Under the pieces are notes generated by a model. The model searched no databases and was not told the origin of the DNA. It was given only the letters and a program-made list of their open reading frames with translations. Below, in pieces: positions 52,561-62,063 of a DNA stretch of 64,000 nt (position 1 is its first letter; each line of letters begins with the position of its first letter). The stretch covers positions 186,001-250,000 of the forward strand of contig NZ_FZOG01000006.1 of the NCBI RefSeq assembly GCF_900188155.1, in the 5' to 3' direction. The position numbers were made by a program, and so were the translations under genes. The DNA comes from Pseudomonas segetis (lineage in GTDB: Bacteria > Pseudomonadota > Gammaproteobacteria > Pseudomonadales > Pseudomonadaceae).

Positions 52561-53655
52561 TTAACGGCCCGACTTGACCTTGGTCCAGCTACGGGTCATT
52601 GCACGTTGTACCTTCGGAGACAGCTCGGAGAAGGTGTACAACTTCTTCGACGCTTCCTCGGTTGGGTAGATGCCTGGGTTGTTGCGGATTTCTTCCGACA
52701 CCAGTGGTGTCGCCGCAGCATTACCGTTCGGGTAGGCCACATAGTCAGAAATAGGCGCAATAACCTCTGGCTTGAGGATGTAGTTGAGGAAGGTATAGGC
52801 CTCGTCAGCGTTTTTCGCGTCAGCCGGGATAGCCATCATGTCAAAAAATGCGGCAGCACCTTCTTTAGGAATGACATAGCTGACTGGCACGCCGTTCTTG
52901 GCTTCTTCAGCACGGGCTTCAGCCTGGAAGACATCGCCGGACCAACCCAGGGCCACGCAGATGTTGCCGTTAGCCAGGTCAGAGATGTACTTGGATGAGT
53001 GGAAGTAGGTGACATCTGGACGAACCTTGAGCAGCAGCTCTTCAGCCTTTTTCACGTCCTCGACACTTTGTGCAATCGGGTTCAGGCCAAGGTAGTGCAA
53101 CGCGGCTGCATAGACTTCCTCAGGTGCGTCGAGCATGGAAACGCCGCAAGACTTCAGCTTGTCCATGTTCTCTGGTTTGAAAATGATGTCCCATGAGTCG
53201 ATCTTGTCGATGCCCAGGGCCGCTTTGACTTTTTCCGGGTTGTAGCCAATGCCCGTGGTGCCCCACAGGTACGGAAATGCGTACTGGTTACCCGGATCAG
53301 CTGCTTCGAGCGACTTCATCAGGTCAGGATTGAGGTTTTTCCAGTTTGGTAGCTTGGACTTGTCCAGCTTCTGGAAAACACCAGCCTTGATCTGCTTGGC
53401 CAGAAACTGGTTGGACGGCACCACGACGTCATAGCCCGAAGTACCGGCAAGCAGCTTGGCTTCCAGAGTTTCGTTGCTGTCGAAAACGTCGTACACCACC
53501 TTGATACCGGTTTCTTTCTGGAAGTTTTCCAGTGTGTCTTCAGCGATGTAATCGGACCAGTTGTAGACGTGAAGAACTTTATCCTCAGCCTGTGCTGCTC
53601 CCACTACAGCAGCCGCCAAGGACAACGCGAGAAGGGTTTTGCCGAAAAATTTCAT
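52561..53655 (-). CDS. spuD: Periplasmic polyamine-binding protein, putrescine-type
   Basis: A 364-residue PotF-like binding protein. Signal peptide MKFFGKTLLALSLAAAVVGA ends AQA before EDKVLHVYNWSDYIAEDTL. It is strongly similar along its length to SpuE (GIKVVYDVFDSNETLEAKLL, YLWGTTGIGYN), so the two came from duplication. By order after spuC it corresponds to SpuD, the main putrescine-binding protein. The start at 53655 follows GGAGC; the frame is open to 53778. Followed by a hairpin likely to favour its expression. Confidence 0.9.
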   Translation of the reverse strand: MKFFGKTLLALSLAAAVVGAAQAEDKVLHVYNWSDYIAEDTLENFQKETGIKVVYDVFDSNETLEAKLLAGTSGYDVVVPSNQFLAKQIKAGVFQKLDKSKLPNWKNLNPDLMKSLEAADPGNQYAFPYLWGTTGIGYNPEKVKAALGIDKIDSWDIIFKPENMDKLKSCGVSMLDAPEEVYAAALHYLGLNPIAQSVEDVKKAEELLLKVRPDVTYFHSSKYISDLANGNICVALGWSGDVFQAEARAEEAKNGVPVSYVIPKEGAAAFFDMMAIPADAKNADEAYTFLNYILKPEVIAPISDYVAYPNGNAAATPLVSEEIRNNPGIYPTEEASKKLYTFSELSPKVQRAMTRSWTKVKSGR

Positions 53656-53817
53656 GCGTAAAGCTCCTGTTGTTTTATAAGTATTCCAGAAGGTAGCGCA
53701 GCCTGTTTGCACCACCTTCCGGCGAGCCTGGCCAACGCACTGGCGCAGTCTGGCAATTTCACCGACATTTTTAAACACTCAACTGATTACAGTTGCGAGT
53801 TTAATCATTGCAATGCT

Positions 53818-55191
53818 TTAACCCAGTACTTCGGCAGCCGTCAGATCGAGACATTGACGGGCCTTGGTTACCAGCTCATCGATTTCTGCCTTACTGATCA
53901 CCAGCGGTGGTGAAATAATCATGGTGTCGCCTACGGCACGCATGATCAAACCATTGCTGAAACAGTGTGTACGGCAAATCATGCCAACACCTTTATCACT
54001 CGGGTAACGCTCGCGAGTAGCCTTGTCCTTCACCAATTCAATGGCGCCGAGCATGCCAACACCGCGAACTTCACCCACCAACGGATGGTCAGCCAGCTCA
54101 CGTAGACGCTTTTGCAAATACGGTGCCGTTTCTTCTTTGACCCGTTCAACAATTTTCTCTTCGCGCAAAATACGCAAGTTTTCCAGGCCTACCGCTGCAG
54201 CAACAGGGTGGCCGGAATAGGTAAAGCCATGGTTGAAGTCGCCGCCTTGATTGAGCACCTCAACGATTTCGTCACGGACGATCAAGCCGCCCATCGGGAT
54301 GTACCCGGAGGTCAGGCCCTTGGCAATGGTCATCATGTCTGGCGCATTGCCATAGAGGTCACTGCCAAACCACTCGCCGGTGCGCCCGAAGCCACAAATC
54401 ACTTCGTCAGCGACAAACAGAATTTCATACTTGGCGAGGATCTCACGCACTTTCGGCCAGTAAGTATCTGGCGGGATGATCACGCCGCCAGCGCCCTGGA
54501 TGGGCTCGGCGATAAATGCACCGACATTGTCGGCACCAACTTCGAGAATTTTCTTTTCCAGTTGTTCGGCCGCCCAGATACCGAACTCGTCCGGCGTCAT
54601 GTCACCGCCTTCGGCGAACCAGTATGGCTGCGCGATATGCACAATGCCCGGAATCGGCAGGTCGCCCTGTTCGTGCATATAAGTCATGCCGCCCAGACTC
54701 GCACCGGCCACGGTTGAACCGTGATAGCCGTTGAGACGGCTGATAATGACCTTCTTGCTTGGCTTGCCCTTGATCGCCCAGTAATGGCGGACCATACGCA
54801 ACATGGTGTCATTGCCTTCAGAGCCTGAACCGGTGAAGAACACATGATTCATGCCTTCCGGGGCCAGTTCCGCAATTTCCTTGGCCAGTTCCAGCGCTGG
54901 CGGTGTCGCGGTCATGAAGAACATGTTGTAGTAAGGCAATTCTTGCATCTGCTTGTAAGCAGCTTCGGCCAACTCTTTGCGACCATAGCCCACTGCCACA
55001 CACCACAGGCCTGCCATGGCATCGAGGATTTTATGCCCCTCGCTGTCCCACAGATAAACACCTTCTGCGCGAGTGATGATGCGCGGCCCTACTTCCGCCA
55101 ATTGCTTGAAGTCGCTGAACGGCGCGAGATGATGCTCGCGGCTCATCGCCTGCCATTCACGGGTTTTTGGGTTAGTCGCCTGGTTAGTCAT
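53818..55191 (-). CDS. spuC: Polyamine (putrescine):pyruvate aminotransferase
   Basis: A 457-residue class III aminotransferase. PLP lysine in IAKGLTSGYIPMGGLI, cofactor loop FTGSGSEGNDTML, and FVADEVICGFGRTGEW. SpuC of P. aeruginosa converts putrescine (and cadaverine) to the aminoaldehyde with pyruvate as acceptor. ATG at 55191 within GAGGTGGAT; the GTG at 55197 is part of the ribosome site. Follows spuB by about 59 bases. It has a close relative at 42.0-43.4 kb. Confidence 0.93.
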   Translation of the reverse strand: MTNQATNPKTREWQAMSREHHLAPFSDFKQLAEVGPRIITRAEGVYLWDSEGHKILDAMAGLWCVAVGYGRKELAEAAYKQMQELPYYNMFFMTATPPALELAKEIAELAPEGMNHVFFTGSGSEGNDTMLRMVRHYWAIKGKPSKKVIISRLNGYHGSTVAGASLGGMTYMHEQGDLPIPGIVHIAQPYWFAEGGDMTPDEFGIWAAEQLEKKILEVGADNVGAFIAEPIQGAGGVIIPPDTYWPKVREILAKYEILFVADEVICGFGRTGEWFGSDLYGNAPDMMTIAKGLTSGYIPMGGLIVRDEIVEVLNQGGDFNHGFTYSGHPVAAAVGLENLRILREEKIVERVKEETAPYLQKRLRELADHPLVGEVRGVGMLGAIELVKDKATRERYPSDKGVGMICRTHCFSNGLIMRAVGDTMIISPPLVISKAEIDELVTKARQCLDLTAAEVLG

Positions 55192-55250
55192 ATCCACCTC
55201 TAAAAATGCATGTAGCGTGCGCCGGACAAAACTGTCCGGCGCACGTTCAA

Positions 55251-56609
55251 TTACACGGACAGCAGCAGGAATTCACGCTCCCAAGAGCTGATCACCCGCT
55301 TATAGTTCTCATGCTCTGCGCGCTTGACCGCCACATAGCCACTGATGAACTTGCGGCCCAGGTACTCCTCGGCCACCTTGCAGTTTTCCATTCGCTCCAG
55401 CGCGGCTTCCAACGTCAGGGGCAGACGCAGGTTGCGGCGCTCATAGCCACGCCCTTCAACTGGCGCACTTGGCTCTATACCTTCGACCATACCGATATAG
55501 CCGCACAACAGACTGGCAGCCAGCGCCAGATAAGGGTTGGCATCGGCACCGGCCAGGCGGTTTTCAACGCGGCGATTCTCTGGAGAAGCATCGGGAACAC
55601 GCAAGCCAACGGTGCGATTCTCCTCGCCCCACTCAACGTTTACAGGTGCCGAGGTATCCGGCAGGAAACGGCGGAACGAATTAACGTTCGGTGCGAACAG
55701 CGGTAGCAACTCAGGAATCAGCTTCTGCAAACCACCGATGTGGTGCAAGAACAGCTCACTCATTGTGCCGTCGTCATTGGAGAAGATATTTTTGCCGGTG
55801 TTCTTGTCGATGATGCTTTGGTGCACATGCATCGCGCTGCCTGGCTGGTCGGTAATCGGCTTGGCCATAAAGGTCGCCGTTACATCATGCTTGAGCGCGG
55901 CTTCACGCATGGTGCGCTTGAACACCAAGACCTGGTCGGCCAGATGCAGTGGTTCGCCATGACGGAAGTTGATTTCCATCTGCGCCGGGCCTTCCTCGTG
56001 GATCAGGGTATCCAGGTCCAGGCCTTGAATCTCGCACCAGTCATACATGTCTTCAAACAGCGGGTCGAATTCGTTCGCCGCATCAATGGAGAACGACTGG
56101 CGACCGGTTTCCGGGCGGCCCGAACGGCCCAGCGGGGCTTCCAGCGGGAAGTCTGGGTCGGCATTGCGCTTGGTCAGGTAAAACTCCATTTCTGGCGCCA
56201 TGATCGGCTGCCATCCTTTGTCGGAGTAGAGCTTGAGCACTTTCTTGAGAATGTTGCGCGGCGACAACTCAATCGGGTTGCCTTGCTTGTCATAGGTGTC
56301 GTGAATCACCTGGGCAGTCGGCTCGATCGCCCAAGGTACAAGGAATACAGCGCTCTCATCGGGACGGCAGACCATATCGATGTCCGCCGGATCGAGCAGG
56401 TCGTAATAGATGTCGTCCTCGACATAATCGCCCGTCACGGTTTGCAGCAACACACTCTCTGGGAGGCGCATGCCTTTTTCCGCAATGAACTTGTTGGTTG
56501 GCGAAATCTTGCCGCGGGCAATGCCGGTAAGATCGCTGACCAGACACTCAACTTCGGTGATTTTGCGTTCTTTCAGCCAGCTGGATAGCTGGTCTATTTT
56601 GGTACTCAT
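55251..56609 (-). CDS. spuB: Gamma-glutamylpolyamine synthetase (glutamine-synthetase-like)
   Basis: A 452-residue member of the glutamine synthetase family that ligates glutamate to polyamines. N-terminal domain with ECLVSDLTGIARGK (residues about 19-32); catalytic domain with EMEFYL, QMEINFRHGEP, PGSAMHVHQSI and VNSFRRFLP. The adenylylation loop of GlnA is absent. ATG at 56609 follows GAGG. Part of spuABC. The linked hydrolase SpuA later frees GABA-type products. Confidence 0.92.
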   Translation of the reverse strand: MSTKIDQLSSWLKERKITEVECLVSDLTGIARGKISPTNKFIAEKGMRLPESVLLQTVTGDYVEDDIYYDLLDPADIDMVCRPDESAVFLVPWAIEPTAQVIHDTYDKQGNPIELSPRNILKKVLKLYSDKGWQPIMAPEMEFYLTKRNADPDFPLEAPLGRSGRPETGRQSFSIDAANEFDPLFEDMYDWCEIQGLDLDTLIHEEGPAQMEINFRHGEPLHLADQVLVFKRTMREAALKHDVTATFMAKPITDQPGSAMHVHQSIIDKNTGKNIFSNDDGTMSELFLHHIGGLQKLIPELLPLFAPNVNSFRRFLPDTSAPVNVEWGEENRTVGLRVPDASPENRRVENRLAGADANPYLALAASLLCGYIGMVEGIEPSAPVEGRGYERRNLRLPLTLEAALERMENCKVAEEYLGRKFISGYVAVKRAEHENYKRVISSWEREFLLLSV

Positions 56610-56653
56610 AGAGACCTCAGGGTTGGTTGAGCCGACTATTGATTGAGTCGGCC

Positions 56654-57406
56654 TCAGCGTTGCCCCGCCCTCTTCCTGCAAGCCTCACCAAAGGCCTGGA
56701 AGATGGCGAGATAATTCGGATTAGATCGTACCTGCCATTCGGGGTGCCATTGCACCCCCAAGGCAAAGCTTTTTGCACCTTCGACGGAAAAAGCCTCGAT
56801 CAACCCGTCAGGCGCCAGCGCTTCAACTCGAAGGCCCGGCGCCAGACGCTGAACGCCCTGACCATGTATGGAATTGACTTCGATCTGCGCTGGCAAGCCG
56901 ATGCCAGCGAGAATGCCACCAGGCTGCACATGCAGCGCATGACGAGGTGCATATTGCACCTCAAGCGGCTCGTCCTGCGGTTCACGATGATCCATGAAGC
57001 CTTCGACTTCGTGCACTTTCTGGTGCAGCGTGCCACCGAAGACCACGTTCATTTCCTGGAAGCCGCGACACACACCGAGCACCGGAACCCCGGCCGCGAT
57101 CGCAGCCTTCAACAGGGGCAAGGTGGTGCTGTCTCGCGCAGGATCGTGCAAAGTGCCAGGCTCGCTGGCCGGGCCATTGTAATGATGCGGTTCGACATTG
57201 GATGGCGAGCCGGTAAACAGCAAACCGTGCAGATTATCGAGCAGGGTAGGCTGATCCAGCAGCTCGCCGAGTGAAGGAATAATCACCGGCAAACCAGCTG
57301 CACCCAGAACCACTGCGCGAACATACTTGTCGCCGGTAACGTGGTAAGGATGAGGGCCAATCTGTTTTGTATCAGAGGTGACGCCGATTATCGGCAGGCG
57401 TGACAT
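56654..57406 (-). CDS. spuA: Gamma-glutamyl-GABA hydrolase (class I glutamine amidotransferase-like)
   Basis: A 250-residue PuuD-like hydrolase that cleaves gamma-glutamyl-GABA to glutamate and GABA. The catalytic triad is visible: Cys113 in VLGVCRGFQEMN, His221 and Glu223 in QWHPEW. First gene of the minus-strand spu operon, divergent from spuI through 277 bases. It closes the gamma-glutamylation route begun by SpuB and SpuI. Confidence 0.92.
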   Translation of the reverse strand: MSRLPIIGVTSDTKQIGPHPYHVTGDKYVRAVVLGAAGLPVIIPSLGELLDQPTLLDNLHGLLFTGSPSNVEPHHYNGPASEPGTLHDPARDSTTLPLLKAAIAAGVPVLGVCRGFQEMNVVFGGTLHQKVHEVEGFMDHREPQDEPLEVQYAPRHALHVQPGGILAGIGLPAQIEVNSIHGQGVQRLAPGLRVEALAPDGLIEAFSVEGAKSFALGVQWHPEWQVRSNPNYLAIFQAFGEACRKRAGQR

Positions 57407-57577
57407 GGGGCACCCGTTTTATTGCTGTTAGTGGGTTTGAACCGAGCTTAGCCTTGTTCATTTTTTTTCACAATAGCCATGTAAAAAATTGAACACACCC
57501 CACTGAGCACCGCACAGGCAAAGGGCTCAAGAGGCTCTGAAACTCCCCGAAACGCCCTAAAATTGGCCGCACAGCCC

Positions 57578-57594
57578 TATTTTGGGGCAAAATA
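57578..57594. promoter_or_regulatory. Candidate operator in the spuA/spuI divergent region
   Basis: TATTTTG (57578-57584) and CAAAATA (57588-57594) form a perfect seven-base inverted repeat with a GGG spacer, roughly midway between the two start codons. A polyamine-responsive repressor such as PauR is a plausible binder, but this is inference. Confidence 0.45.
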
Positions 57595-57683
57595 CGCCTC
57601 TCTTGACAGCGCAAGGTGTTTAAGATTGACTCACACCTGTGCATTCGCATGATTGATATTTTTAACAAGAAAGGTGTTGCATC

Positions 57684-59063
57684 ATGTCGGTACCCCCGCG
57701 TGCCGTTCAGCTTAATGAAGCGAACGCGTTCCTTAAGGAACATCCTGAGGTCCAGTTCGTCGACCTTCTTATTGCAGATATGAATGGCGTGGTGCGTGGC
57801 AAACGCATCGAACGCGCCAGTCTTCATAAAGTGTACGAGAAAGGTATTAACCTTCCCGCTTCTTTATTCGCACTCGATATCAATGGTTCAACGGTAGAAA
57901 GTACCGGCCTGGGCCTGGATATTGGTGATGCGGATCGTATCTGCTTCCCGATTCCCGACACACTGTGCAATGAGCCATGGCAGAAGCGCCCAACCGCGCA
58001 ACTGTTGATGACCATGCACGAACTCGATGGCAAGCCATTCTTTGCCGATCCACGAGAGGTGTTGCGTCAGGTAGTACAGAAGTTCGACGAACTAGGCCTA
58101 ACCATCTGCGCCGCTTTCGAATTGGAGTTTTACCTGATCGACCAGGAGAACGTGAACGGCCGTCCACAGCCACCACGCTCGCCTATTTCCGGTAAACGCC
58201 CACACTCGACCCAGGTTTACCTGATCGATGACCTCGACGAATACGTTGATTGCCTGCAAGACATGCTCGAAGCCGCGAAAGAGCAAGACTTGCCTGCTGA
58301 CGCCATCGTCAAGGAAAGTGCCCCGGCGCAGTTCGAAGTCAACCTGCATCACACCAAAGACGCGATCAAGGCCTGCGACTATGCCTTGCTGCTCAAGCGC
58401 CTGATCAAGAACATTGCCTACGACCACGAAATGGACTCGACCTTCATGGCCAAGCCCTATCCAGGTCAGGCCGGCAATGGTCTGCATGTGCATATTTCCC
58501 TGCTCGACAAGAAGACTGGGCAAAACATCTTTACCTCGGAAGATCCGCTGGAAAACGATGCCTTGCGCCACTCGATTGGCGGCATTCTGGAAACCATGCC
58601 TGCGTCAATGGCGTTCCTCTGCCCTAACGTCAACTCATACCGCCGCTTTGGCGCACAGTTTTATGTGCCTAATGCGCCGAGCTGGGGGATTGATAACCGC
58701 ACGGTCGCGGTTCGCGTACCTACCGGCAGTCCGGACTCGGTGCGGATCGAGCAACGCGTTGCCGGTGCCGACGCCAACCCGTACCTGATGATGGCCTCGA
58801 TTCTGGCCGGTATCCACCATGGCCTGACCAACAAGATCGAACCGGGCGAGCCGATTGAAGGCAACTCCTACGAGCAGTTGGAACAGAGCCTGCCGAACAA
58901 CCTGCGTGATGCCCTGCGCGAGTTGGACGACAGCGAAATCATGGCCAAGTACATCAGCCCTGAATACATCGACATCTTTGTCGCCTGTAAAGAAAGTGAG
59001 CTGGCTGAATTCGAGCACTCGATTTCAGATCTGGAATACAACTGGTATCTCCATACCGTATAA
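57684..59063 (+). CDS. spuI: Gamma-glutamylpolyamine synthetase (glutamine-synthetase-like)
   Basis: A 459-residue glutamine-synthetase-family ligase, second of two in this locus. N-terminal FVDLLIADMNGVVRGKRI; catalytic domain FELEFYLI, QFEVNLHHTKDAI, GNGLHVHISLLD, VNSYRRFGAQFYVP. In P. aeruginosa spuI is likewise divergent from spuA, and its pauA-type relatives each prefer a different amine. An AAGGTGTTGC run precedes the ATG. Ends at a strong terminator. Confidence 0.92.
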   Translation: MSVPPRAVQLNEANAFLKEHPEVQFVDLLIADMNGVVRGKRIERASLHKVYEKGINLPASLFALDINGSTVESTGLGLDIGDADRICFPIPDTLCNEPWQKRPTAQLLMTMHELDGKPFFADPREVLRQVVQKFDELGLTICAAFELEFYLIDQENVNGRPQPPRSPISGKRPHSTQVYLIDDLDEYVDCLQDMLEAAKEQDLPADAIVKESAPAQFEVNLHHTKDAIKACDYALLLKRLIKNIAYDHEMDSTFMAKPYPGQAGNGLHVHISLLDKKTGQNIFTSEDPLENDALRHSIGGILETMPASMAFLCPNVNSYRRFGAQFYVPNAPSWGIDNRTVAVRVPTGSPDSVRIEQRVAGADANPYLMMASILAGIHHGLTNKIEPGEPIEGNSYEQLEQSLPNNLRDALRELDDSEIMAKYISPEYIDIFVACKESELAEFEHSISDLEYNWYLHTV

Positions 59064-59078
59064 GCTCAGGTAACACCC

Positions 59079-59106
59079 GACGCCGGCCTTGAGCCGGCGT
59101 CTTTTT
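59079..59106 (+). terminator. Rho-independent terminator after spuI
   Basis: GACGCCGGC (59079-59087) pairs with GCCGGCGTC (59093-59101) around a five-base loop, followed by five T. Confidence 0.92.
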
Positions 59107-59362
59107 GAGTCACGCGCCAAGGCGTGAAAAAACAAGAAGACAAGCTCGACACTGGCCCTTTTGCCCGGACATTCAGCTGCAACCCCTGTACCAGCAAAAG
59201 CCCACAATAGTGAATGCCGAACTAAAGTATGTTCAGTTAAAGGCTGTGAGTAGCGTCTCAACACCGCGATACATTGCGTAGTAGCTTTCGTCCGACCTGC
59301 CAAGTACCCACTTTCCAGCCGTCGCTACTGGTACGGTTGATGATGTTTACAGGAACAGATCT

Positions 59363-60418
59363 ATGCCTCGTTTGTACGCCCTGCTTCTACTTGCATTGAC
59401 CTCGTTGTCCGTCAATGCCCAAGAAATGATTCGCGTCTACAACTGGAACGACTACATAGCACCGCAAGTGCTCAAGGACTTCGAGGCAGAAACCGGCATC
59501 AAGGTCGAGTACCACACCTTCAGCACAGCGGAAGAGCTGAGCAAAGTCATGGCCAGCGGTGAACCCATCGATGTTGCCGTGCCGTCCAACGACACCATTC
59601 CCGAACTGATCAAGGCCAAGGCCATCCTGCCCTTGGACATGAGCCTGCTGCCCAATCGCACGCACCTCGACAAACAGCTGCTGAGCAAGCTTGCAGCTGT
59701 CGACCCCGACAACCGCTACGCAGTGCCTTACCTGTGGGGCTCGGTTGGCCTGGCGATTAATACGCCCCAGGCAGAAGCGGCCTACGGAGGCCCGTTACCG
59801 GATAGCTGGAGCGTCCTGTTCGATCCGCAAAACAGTGCTCGCCTGAGCAGCTGTGGCATCAGCGTCCTGGATGCATCGGACGAAGCCTTATCCTTGGTCC
59901 TTAACTATCAAGGCCGCGATTTCTCGCGCAGCGCCCCGAGCCGCATCCGCCGCGCAGGCGAGATCCTGAAGAACATTCGCCCCAACCTGCGCTACGTCGA
60001 CAGCGAGCGCTACATCGAGGACCTCAACAACGGCAAGTTGTGCATGGCCATGGCCTGGGTAGGTGATGCGCTGGCCGCCAAGCAGGCTGGCCAGCCAATC
60101 AACTTTATCGTGCCGTCCGAAGGCTCGGTGCTGTTTATCGACAATCTGGTTATTCCAAGCACAGCCCGGCGCGCCGACTTGGCACACCGATTCATCAATT
60201 ACCTGATGCAACCTGAAGTTGCTGCCGAAATCACCACTGAAACCCTCTACCCGAACGCCAACAGCGACTCCAGGCAGTTCCTGGATGCCTCTTTGCAGGC
60301 GATGCCCGACCTGTATCCGAATATCGACATCAAACGCCGCCTGTACACGCTCAAAACCCTTTCTGATGAGCAAAAAGCCGTACGCGACGAGGTGTGGCAA
60401 CAGTTCACCTCGCAATAG
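59363..60418 (+). CDS. Orphan periplasmic polyamine-binding protein (PA0295-like)
   Basis: A 351-residue PotF/PotD-type binding protein with signal peptide ending SVNAQ and mature start EMIRVYNWNDYIAPQVL. It retains GIKVEYHTFSTAEEL and YLWGSVGLAIN but is more diverged from SpuD/SpuE than they are from each other. No permease or ATPase is adjacent, so it may feed SpuFGH or act in sensing. P. aeruginosa has a similar gene (PA0295) at the same place. Preceded by a 299-base gap. Confidence 0.88.
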   Translation: MPRLYALLLLALTSLSVNAQEMIRVYNWNDYIAPQVLKDFEAETGIKVEYHTFSTAEELSKVMASGEPIDVAVPSNDTIPELIKAKAILPLDMSLLPNRTHLDKQLLSKLAAVDPDNRYAVPYLWGSVGLAINTPQAEAAYGGPLPDSWSVLFDPQNSARLSSCGISVLDASDEALSLVLNYQGRDFSRSAPSRIRRAGEILKNIRPNLRYVDSERYIEDLNNGKLCMAMAWVGDALAAKQAGQPINFIVPSEGSVLFIDNLVIPSTARRADLAHRFINYLMQPEVAAEITTETLYPNANSDSRQFLDASLQAMPDLYPNIDIKRRLYTLKTLSDEQKAVRDEVWQQFTSQ

Positions 60419-60559
60419 CGACAGTCAGGCTGCCGAATCGTCACGGTGACTCGGCAGCGCCATATTTCAGTTCGCCATGTCGTTCAATTGACGCAACCAC
60501 TGCGACTGACCTATTGTTGACAGCTACTGTCCTGCGCAATGGAATGAACTGGAGCACTC

Positions 60560-61171
60560 ATGAAAACCCTACATTTACTCTTGCTCATCCTGTTTGCAAG
60601 CATCCTCACAGGCTGCGGCTACAACGACATGCAGCGCCAGGATGAAGCCGTCAAGGCCGCATGGTCCGAGGTCGTCAACCAATACCAGCGCCGCGCCGAC
60701 CTGGTTCCCAACCTGGTCAATACGGTCAAGGGCTACGCCCAGCACGAAGAAAAAGTCTTTGTCGAAGTAACCAATGCACGGGCCAAGGTCGGCAGCGTGC
60801 AAATCAACAGCGACTCGCTCAACGACCCACAGAAGCTCCAGCAATTCCAGGCTGCCCAAGGCGAGTTGTCCAGCGCCCTGTCGCGCTTGATGGTGGTAAG
60901 CGAGCGCTACCCTGAGTTGAAAGCCGATGGGCTGTTCCAGAATCTTCAGGCTCAACTCGAAGGCACCGAAAACCGCGTGACAGTTGCACGCAACCGCTAC
61001 GTCCAGGCGGTACAGCAATACAACACCCTGATTCGCACCTTCCCAAACAACTTGACGGCGATGGCGTTGAGTTATGAAGTCAAGCCAAACTTCAGTGTCG
61101 AGAACGAGAAGGAAATCTCCACGGCACCGGCGGTAGACTTTGGCAACAGCAAAGCACCTGCCACGCAGTAA
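60560..61171 (+). CDS. lemA: LemA-family lipoprotein
   Basis: A 203-residue LemA protein. The N-terminus MKTLHLLLLILFASILTGCG has a lipobox (LTGC), so it is probably a lipoprotein. The helical core contains EAVKAAWSEVVNQYQRRADL and VPNLVNTVKGYAQHE, then ENRVTVARNRYVQAVQQYN. LemA proteins are of unclear function and commonly pair with TPM-domain membrane proteins, as here. The next gene starts two bases after its stop. Confidence 0.9.
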   Translation: MKTLHLLLLILFASILTGCGYNDMQRQDEAVKAAWSEVVNQYQRRADLVPNLVNTVKGYAQHEEKVFVEVTNARAKVGSVQINSDSLNDPQKLQQFQAAQGELSSALSRLMVVSERYPELKADGLFQNLQAQLEGTENRVTVARNRYVQAVQQYNTLIRTFPNNLTAMALSYEVKPNFSVENEKEISTAPAVDFGNSKAPATQ

Positions 61172-61172
61172 C

Positions 61173-62063
61173 ATGAAGCCATTTCATCACTGGACTCAGC
61201 GCCTTTTCCTGGCGCTGATGCTTATCGTCCCGGTTTTGGTCCATGCCGCCGAAGTACCCATGCTCAAGCGCCATGTCACCGACCAAACCGGCACCCTGAC
61301 TACCGAGCAAATCGAGCAACTCGACCAGCAACTGGTTGCGCTGGAGAAACGCAAGGGCGCGCAAATGGTGGTGCTGATCGTATCGACCACCGCGCCGCAA
61401 GATATCGAGAGCTACTCATTAGCCGTTGCCGAGGCCAACAAGATTGGTCGCAAGGGCACCGATGACGGCTTGTTGCTGCTGGTCGCCAAGGATGATCGGC
61501 GTGATCGTATCGAAGTCGGTTACGGCCTTGAGGGCGCGGTGCCCGACGCAGCTGCCGCACGCATCCAACGCGAGTTCATTGCGTCACGCTTCAAACAAGG
61601 TGACTTCTTCGGCGGCATTAGTGCCGGTGTTGATGCACTGACCAAGCTGATTGATGGCGAGGCCCTGCCGCCACCAACCCAACGCAGCGAAAGCAGTGGT
61701 CTTGGCGCCATCATTGCCCTGTCTGTGTTTGCTCTATTGATGCCAGCAATCATTCTGCGCATGATCGTGGGCGCCATCATTGGCCGGCGCGGCTTGATAC
61801 CCCGCATGGGCGTGGGCGCTGTACTGATGTCACTGTTTGCACTCTTCACCCAAGGCACACTGGCCGCCGTGTTGATTGGTGCAGTGATGGGCGCTGCCTT
61901 TCTCGCCATACCGCTTGGCGTAATACACATCGGCAGCGGTTCTGGACGCAGCAGTGGCGGCGGCTTCGGTGGCGGTGGTTTTAGTGGCGGCAGCGGTGGC
62001 GGCGGTGGTTTCAGCGGCGGCGGCGGCAGTTTCGGGGGCGGCGGTTCGTCGGGTAGCTGGTGA
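61173..62063 (+). CDS. TPM-domain membrane protein with glycine-rich tail (YgcG-like)
   Basis: A 296-residue protein: signal peptide to about residue 22, a periplasmic TPM domain (about 30-165, HVTDQTGTLTTEQIEQLDQQ, DDGLLLLVAKDDRRDRIEVG, and GYGLEGAVPDA), two or three membrane helices (about 180-250), then a low-complexity tail of G/S/F repeats ending GSSGSW. TPM domains bind divalent metals or act as phosphatase-like modules in photosystem repair and membrane stress. The ATG at 61173 directly follows lemA, and the gene overlaps the next TPM gene. Confidence 0.88.
   Translation: MKPFHHWTQRLFLALMLIVPVLVHAAEVPMLKRHVTDQTGTLTTEQIEQLDQQLVALEKRKGAQMVVLIVSTTAPQDIESYSLAVAEANKIGRKGTDDGLLLLVAKDDRRDRIEVGYGLEGAVPDAAAARIQREFIASRFKQGDFFGGISAGVDALTKLIDGEALPPPTQRSESSGLGAIIALSVFALLMPAIILRMIVGAIIGRRGLIPRMGVGAVLMSLFALFTQGTLAAVLIGAVMGAAFLAIPLGVIHIGSGSGRSSGGGFGGGGFSGGSGGGGGFSGGGGSFGGGGSSGSW

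Noticed and set aside
55740..56588. A 282-codon open frame on the plus strand
   Set aside because: Antisense to spuB.
57528..57545. Possible third copy of the repeat end (GGCTCTGAAACTCC)
   Set aside because: Only a short partial match to the TCTGAAA core; no extended identity.
57603..57608. TTGACA as a sigma-70 -35 box for spuI
   Set aside because: No acceptable -10 hexamer at 16-18 bases; TAAGAT is only 12 bases downstream.
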